Positions 6,367 to 9,612 of a stretch of DNA of 9,612 nucleotides are shown one piece after another. Position 1 is the stretch's first letter. Each line of letters opens with the position of its first letter. The position numbers and the translations under genes are program-made. The notes under the pieces are model-generated. The model did not search any database. It saw only the letters and a program-made list of their open reading frames with translations, and was not told the origin of the DNA. Origin of the DNA: Methanobacterium sp. (GTDB lineage Archaea > Methanobacteriota > Methanobacteria > Methanobacteriales > Methanobacteriaceae); contig JAQVTJ010000059.1 of NCBI GenBank assembly GCA_028700095.1, positions 1 through 9,612 of the forward strand, written 5' to 3'.

Positions 6367-6480
6367 TTAGAGGTATGTATGTAAAAATATTACAATCCAT
6401 AATATAAGAAATGCCATGGCTATTATAATAATACCTGTACATAGGATTTTAGGACTGTTTTTGTATAGTTTATGGGGCAT
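6367..6480 (-). CDS. 37-aa single-span membrane peptide (paralogue B)
   Basis: ATG at 6480 on the minus strand is preceded by GGAGGT (complement of 6489-6494) at 8 bases. The product has a basic head with YKNSPKI (residues 6-12), then a hydrophobic segment (about 13-33) containing C14 and one Trp, and a short HTYL tail. Head length, motif position, single span and initiation signals all mirror the 35-aa peptide at 3634-3741. At the nucleotide level the motif codons share AAAACAGTCC followed, after one differing base, by AAAAT. The two therefore look like diverged duplicates about 2.7 kb apart, with the carbonic-anhydrase-like and POT genes between them on the same strand. The hydrophobic part and tail differ considerably, so the two peptides may have different partners. 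Family not recognised; function unknown. Confidence 0.68.
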   Translation of the reverse strand: MPHKLYKNSPKILCTGIIIIAMAFLILWIVIFLHTYL

Positions 6481-6550
6481 AATTTAAAACCTCCAATAAT
6501 TATAAATAAATATATTCAATAAATATTACCATATATGATATTTGTATTAT

Positions 6551-6561
6551 TATTTTATATA
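6551..6561 (-). promoter_or_regulatory. TATA element of the 37-aa membrane peptide gene
   Basis: Read on the minus strand this is TATATAAAATA, identical to the core of the element upstream of paralogue A, and lies about 70-80 bases before the ATG at 6480. The leader between it and the ATG also shares an ATGGTAA-TATT string and the GGAGGTTT site with paralogue A, suggesting the regulatory region was duplicated with the gene. Confidence 0.45.
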
Positions 6562-6699
6562 CTTTTAGTGTAAAATATTTGTTTTAACTAAATATTGATT
6601 TTATATTGTTTTAATCCATATTTATATGTTAAAGCCACTAATAAATTCTTTAGATGGTTTTAAATATTTAATGCCAATATCTATAAAAAGGGATGTTTA

Positions 6700-6710
6700 T
6701 TTATAATATT
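6700..6710 (+). promoter_or_regulatory. Probable TATA element of the gene at 6764
   Basis: TTTATAATATT stands about 55-65 bases before the ATG and follows a purine-rich AAAAAGGGATG that could serve as the TFB-recognition region. A start near 6730 would leave a leader of about 30 bases containing GAGGTGGAT. Confidence 0.4.
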
Positions 6711-6763
6711 GTTAGCTATAATTATGAGTAATTTTTTTTAGACTGTTAAAGAGGTGGATGGAT

Positions 6764-7360
6764 ATGAATAAAAAGAAATTAATAGGCAGTATTCTTTTAT
6801 TAGGAGTAGTTGTTGTTTATTGTGGGCTTTATGTTGCAGTTACAAATATTTTAACACCTTTAGAATTAGATTTTGCTAAGTCTGGAATAGATGCATTTTC
6901 AGAACCTGTTATAGATGAAAATGAAATTAAAAAAATGGAAAGCCAAGCTGTGCTTATGGAAAATTCTCCTTCTATTAAAAATATACCACAAAGCCAAAGA
7001 GTTAGAGATGCTAAGCAAATGCGAAATAATAATTCTTCTAAGATTCCTGAAATCATTCAAGGAAACTCTGATTTTAAGAAATTTAGTTATTATTCTATGT
7101 GGGCTTATTATTTGATATTCCGATGGGATATTGCTAATGAAATAAGTGACATATCAAAGGATATGGATAGTATGTATACTTTAAATAATGGAATAGACGA
7201 CATAACCGAAAAAATGGCCGTATCCTGGGAAAATGGAGATAATAAAGCATATGCTACTGATTTAAGGGATTTAGTAAATAGTTTAAGGCAATTGAGTTGT
7301 TTAAATATTGAATTAAAGGATCATTTCCAAAACTTGGTCCAAAAAATGGAAAAAAAATAA
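6764..7360 (+). CDS. N-terminally membrane-anchored protein of unknown function
   Basis: A 198-residue protein with a basic start (MNKKK), one strong hydrophobic segment (about residues 6-27, with a single Cys at 20) and then about 170 polar residues, probably outside the membrane. There is no archaeal lipobox around the Cys, so a plain membrane anchor is more likely than a lipoprotein. The soluble part has Asn/Ser/Lys-rich stretches, an aromatic cluster FSYYSMWAYYLIFRWD (about 108-123) and a helical, heptad-like C-terminus. I recognise no domain. ATG 6764 is chosen over ATG 6758 because GAGGTGGAT (6751-6759) is the ribosome site and overlaps the earlier ATG. The gene has its own promoter-like element and a clear hairpin terminator, so it is probably transcribed alone. 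It could be a surface or cell-wall-associated protein; no closer claim is supported. Confidence 0.72.
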   Translation: MNKKKLIGSILLLGVVVVYCGLYVAVTNILTPLELDFAKSGIDAFSEPVIDENEIKKMESQAVLMENSPSIKNIPQSQRVRDAKQMRNNNSSKIPEIIQGNSDFKKFSYYSMWAYYLIFRWDIANEISDISKDMDSMYTLNNGIDDITEKMAVSWENGDNKAYATDLRDLVNSLRQLSCLNIELKDHFQNLVQKMEKK

Positions 7361-7362
7361 TT

Positions 7363-7388
7363 TGGAAATTTTTATTTTTAAATTTCCA
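7363..7388 (+). terminator. Strong hairpin terminator after the membrane-anchored protein
   Basis: TGGAAATTT (7363-7371) pairs perfectly with AAATTTCCA (7380-7388) around an 8-base loop, beginning 2 bases after the stop codon. It is among the cleaner stem-loops in the window. The next 100 bases are rich in T runs, and together they should end transcription here. Confidence 0.55.
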
Positions 7389-7575
7389 GAAAAATATAAA
7401 TATTATTTATTTTTTTTAGGAAAAATTTTATTTAAGGTTTTTTTAAAAGAAAGTTTTTAATAATCACTTATTTTATCACATAATTATATTAGAAATAATA
7501 TATTATTATATAATTATTTATAATTTTTTTACTATTTTATTTAAGTGAAATGGTATTATTTTATGTGTTATGAAT

Positions 7576-7587
7576 CTATAAATAATA
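7576..7587 (+). promoter_or_regulatory. Possible TATA element of the ferredoxin-reductase operon
   Basis: CTATAAATAATA lies about 60-70 bases before the ferredoxin ATG, which would start transcription near 7605-7612 and leave a leader of about 40 bases with an AGGTTGGT ribosome site. The surrounding region (7390-7640) has no gene and many TATA-like strings, so the choice is tentative. Confidence 0.35.
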
Positions 7588-7648
7588 AAAGAAAGTTTAA
7601 TGAATTTAATCTAATGTATTAAAAATAATTTTTGTAGGTTGGTAAAAT

Positions 7649-7816
7649 ATGATAGTTAAAGAATGGTGCATGTACTGCGGTGAGTGTGCAGGTGTTTGTC
7701 CTCGCTGTTTAATTGAAGTTCGTGAGATAAGTTTAATTTTTAATGAAGAAGGATGTAAAGATTGTGGGATATGTGTAAGTTCATGTCCTGTTAATGCTTT
7801 AACCAAAGAGGAATAA
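7649..7816 (+). CDS. 2x[4Fe-4S] ferredoxin
   Basis: A 55-residue dicluster ferredoxin. Its two cluster motifs are C7-x2-C10-x2-C13-x3-C17-P and C36-x2-C39-x2-C42-x3-C46-P, both complete, with an additional C20 in the first CPRC. It is a small soluble electron carrier. The stop is only 28 bases before the ATG of the geranylgeranyl reductase gene, so the two are surely cotranscribed. In Methanosarcina a ferredoxin encoded next to the reductase is reported to be its electron donor for full saturation of the lipid chains; the same job is inferred here. ATG 7649 follows AGGTTGGT (7636-7643), a mismatched but reasonable ribosome site. The length is typical for such ferredoxins and nothing appears broken. 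Confidence 0.92.
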   Translation: MIVKEWCMYCGECAGVCPRCLIEVREISLIFNEEGCKDCGICVSSCPVNALTKEE

Positions 7817-7844
7817 TAAAAAAAAGGGGAGAAGTGTGGTTTTT

Positions 7845-9032
7845 ATGAAATTAATAGAGACAGATGTGCTTGTAATAGGAGCAGGTCCTGCTGGATCATC
7901 CACTGCAAAACATGCGGCTTTAAATGGGGCAAATGTTATTTTGTTGGATAAAAAATCTGAAATAGGCGCACCTAAAAGATGTGCTGAAGGTGTTTCAAAA
8001 GAGGGTCTTAAAAAACTTGGAATTAAACCTAGTTGTAGATGGGTTACAAAGGAACTTAGTGGGGTAAGATTAGTATCTCCCAATGGTACTGATGTTTGGA
8101 TGAAAGAAGACATAGTAAAACTTCCTGAAGCAGGTTATATACTTGAGAGAAAAGTTTTTGATAAATTCATGGCTATGGATGCTGCAAGAGCCGGTGCAAC
8201 TATCATGATCAAAACCCTTGCCCGAGGTATGAGAAAAGATTTTGACAGTTATATTGTAAGCTGTGAAAGTATGGGAGAGGATTTTGAGATTAAAGCCAGA
8301 ATAGTTGTAGGTGCAGATGGACCAGAATCCAGGGTTGGAAGATGGGGTGGTTTAAAAACTGCTGTTAAACCTAAAGATATGGAATCAGGAATTCAATTTG
8401 AAATGATTGGTGTTGAAATGGATGATCCTGACTGTATTGAATTCTATTTTGGAAGTGTTGCACCAGGAGGATATGCATGGATCTTTCCAAAAGGTGATGA
8501 CATAGCAAATGTGGGTTTGGGAATTGTATCTACACAAACAGATAAAAGTGCCTATGAACATTTATTAAAATTTGTTGCTAACTGTCCTGCAACCAAAAAT
8601 GCACAACCTGTTGAACTTAATATTGGAGGAGATCCAGTGGGTGGAATGGTTAAAACACTGGTTTCAGATAATATAATGATAGTAGGGGATGCTGCAGGAC
8701 ATGTGAATCCATTAACAGGTGGTGGAATTATCACAGCACTTGAAGCAGGTAAATATGCAGGTGAAGTAGCTGCAGCTGCTATAAAAGAAGGTGATTATTC
8801 CGGGGAAAGATTAAAAGAATATCAGGATATATGTAAGGAAGAAATTGGTGATTCTTTCGAGAAATATTTAAAAACAAAGGATTATATGTCAAGCCTTACA
8901 GATGCTGATCTTGATTCAATAGCAAAAGCATTTAAAGACACTGAATTTGAGAATGTAAGCACTTCTGAGCTTGTTAAATTACTTATAAAAGTATCTCCAA
9001 AGGCACTTCTAAAATTAGGGAAACTTTTCTAG
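7845..9032 (+). CDS. Digeranylgeranylglycerophospholipid reductase (FAD-dependent geranylgeranyl reductase)
   Basis: A 395-residue flavoprotein that saturates the double bonds of geranylgeranyl chains to give the phytanyl chains of archaeal ether lipids, acting at the membrane. Visible motifs are the FAD-binding GAGPAG (residues 12-17) after a beta strand, GAPKRCAEGVS (about 45-55), which carries the conserved Cys of this family, GGYAWIFPKG (near 207-216), the substrate-pocket motif of geranylgeranyl reductases, and GDAAGHVNPLTGGGI (near 281-295), the second FAD motif. A helical C-terminal region follows. Length is typical. ATG 7845 is chosen; in-frame GTG 7836 is the alternative, but GGGGAG (7826-7831) is only 4 bases from it, whereas other genes here start 9-11 bases after the GGAG core. 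Electrons probably come from the ferredoxin encoded just upstream. Methanogens often have paralogues, so the exact substrate step is inferred. Confidence 0.93.
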   Translation: MKLIETDVLVIGAGPAGSSTAKHAALNGANVILLDKKSEIGAPKRCAEGVSKEGLKKLGIKPSCRWVTKELSGVRLVSPNGTDVWMKEDIVKLPEAGYILERKVFDKFMAMDAARAGATIMIKTLARGMRKDFDSYIVSCESMGEDFEIKARIVVGADGPESRVGRWGGLKTAVKPKDMESGIQFEMIGVEMDDPDCIEFYFGSVAPGGYAWIFPKGDDIANVGLGIVSTQTDKSAYEHLLKFVANCPATKNAQPVELNIGGDPVGGMVKTLVSDNIMIVGDAAGHVNPLTGGGIITALEAGKYAGEVAAAAIKEGDYSGERLKEYQDICKEEIGDSFEKYLKTKDYMSSLTDADLDSIAKAFKDTEFENVSTSELVKLLIKVSPKALLKLGKLF

Positions 9033-9068
9033 AAAATAGTATAAACAGTATAATTTTCCCTAAAACTC

Positions 9069-9115
9069 TTTTTTTTAAAAAAAATATATTAATTAAAAAT
9101 AATTTTATTTTTTTT
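9069..9115. terminator. Bidirectional termination region between convergent genes
   Basis: T8A8 (9069-9084) forms a perfect palindrome and a second T run (9108-9115) follows. The region lies between the ends of two convergent genes (9032 on plus, 9121 on minus). Oligo-T in either direction can end archaeal transcription. Confidence 0.5.
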
Positions 9116-9120
9116 GTCTG

Positions 9121-9612
9121 TTAATTTATGGGGTTGTGGATGAAAAGTATGTAGATTATGGTGATTAAGAAAAATAGCATTGCTAGGTGATGGTAGAGAA
9201 TATCTGCTATATCAAACATTTTATTCTTTTGTGTGAAAAGAGAAAGATAAAGTGGTATGCTTGCAAGAAATGCAGGTAAAATTGCAACAGTAAATTGTGT
9301 TAGATTCATATCTCCAACTAAAAATGTATAAATTAATATTATCCCTGAAATAAATATAATAATACTTGCAAGTTTTGGTTTAGATTTGTACATTATATAC
9401 GTTGCCATACTTGCTGTATACATAAAAATATAAACACTCAATGGTACTATGAAAATATTTCCTAATAAAATTGCACAAGAAGCCATTCTAAGAATACAAT
9501 TGGTTGCTGTGCTTGAAAAAGGGGCAAATAATGTATCTTTAAGTCTTATAGGGGGTAATGTATAAATTATTTGGTTTAAAAGCATTAAACCTAGTATAAT
9601 TGTAAAAGAAAA
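9121..9612 (-). CDS. Probable UbiA-superfamily prenyltransferase, C-terminal part (runs off the window)
   Basis: The frame is open from the window's right edge to a stop at 9121, about 163 codons. The codons before the internal ATG at 9585 read on as a hydrophobic helix (FTIILGL), so that ATG is probably not the start and the N-terminal half lies outside. Four or five further transmembrane segments are evident. The loop YTLPPIRLK matches the Y-x-x-P-P-x-R-x-K pattern of UbiA-type membrane prenyltransferases, which attach polyprenyl chains to small acceptors. The first Asp-rich motif would be outside the window. The second (D-x-x-x-D) is not obvious after the PPIRLK loop, so this is either a divergent member or an unrelated membrane protein with a look-alike loop. 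Convergent orientation next to a lipid-chain reductase is suggestive, not proof. Confidence 0.55.
   Translation of the reverse strand, partial: FSFTIILGLMLLNQIIYTLPPIRLKDTLFAPFSSTATNCILRMASCAILLGNIFIVPLSVYIFMYTASMATYIMYKSKPKLASIIIFISGIILIYTFLVGDMNLTQFTVAILPAFLASIPLYLSLFTQKNKMFDIADILYHHLAMLFFLITIIYILFIHNPIN

Noticed and set aside
6312..6407. 31-codon hydrophobic ORF on the plus strand starting at ATG 6312
   Set aside because: Only a weak AGGA lies upstream, much of the hydrophobicity comes from poly-T coding Phe, and it overlaps antisense with the better supported membrane peptide gene at 6367-6480.
7836..9032. GTG 7836 as the reductase start
   Set aside because: It is only 4 bases from GGGGAG and would add three residues before MKLIETD; ATG 7845 fits the spacing of other genes better. 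It cannot be fully excluded.
1..9612. CRISPR array, tRNA, rRNA or insertion sequence
   Set aside because: No regularly spaced direct repeats, no tRNA-like cloverleaf or CCA-end pattern, no rRNA-like segment and no transposase-like frame or terminal repeats were seen on either strand.

Overview
The window is strongly AT-rich, and its gene content points to a methanogenic archaeon of the Methanobacteriales, most like Methanosphaera. The pointers are an Alba chromatin protein, a ferredoxin plus geranylgeranyl reductase pair for archaeal ether lipids, a small siroheme/[4Fe-4S] protein, archaeal GGAGGT/GGTGAT ribosome sites, TATA-type promoters and oligo-T gene ends. The assignment rests on recalled family features; no search was run.

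Layout. Positions 113-391 (+) encode Alba. A gene-poor stretch of about 560 bases follows and holds a hairpin/poly-T element (716-786) that may be a small RNA. Next comes a plus-strand group: a small sulfite-reductase-like protein (960-1631), a coiled-coil protein of unknown function (1676-2116) and a radical SAM/SPASM enzyme (2207-3331). The radical SAM frame is cut by an in-frame TAA two codons after its CxxxCxxC cluster motif. A spacer with inverted repeats follows, then a 35-aa membrane peptide on the minus strand (3634-3741), then a 61-aa Cys-rich protein on the plus strand (3917-4102) that resembles the presumed peptide partner of such radical SAM enzymes. The minus strand then carries a carbonic-anhydrase-like gene whose C-terminus is frameshifted (4136-4511), a POT-family peptide transporter (4730-6130) and a second 37-aa membrane peptide (6367-6480). 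The two membrane peptides are paralogous: they share a Y-x-N-S-P-K-I motif, an SD and a TATA element. Downstream on the plus strand lie an N-terminally anchored protein of unknown function (6764-7360), a 2x[4Fe-4S] ferredoxin (7649-7816) and a digeranylgeranylglycerophospholipid reductase (7845-9032). A convergent, probably UbiA-type membrane protein runs off the right edge (9121-9612, minus).

How the genes fit together. The ferredoxin/reductase pair, perhaps with the UbiA-like protein, belongs to membrane-lipid biosynthesis. The radical SAM enzyme and Cys-rich protein look like a peptide-modification (RiPP-like) system. In this sequence the enzyme cannot be made as one chain, so the system is decaying, recently lost, or affected by a base error. 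Together with the frameshifted carbonic-anhydrase-like gene and an awkward start on the coiled-coil gene, this makes 1.6-4.5 kb a region of damaged accessory genes. The least described items are the paralogous pair of tiny membrane proteins and the two structured intergenic elements.
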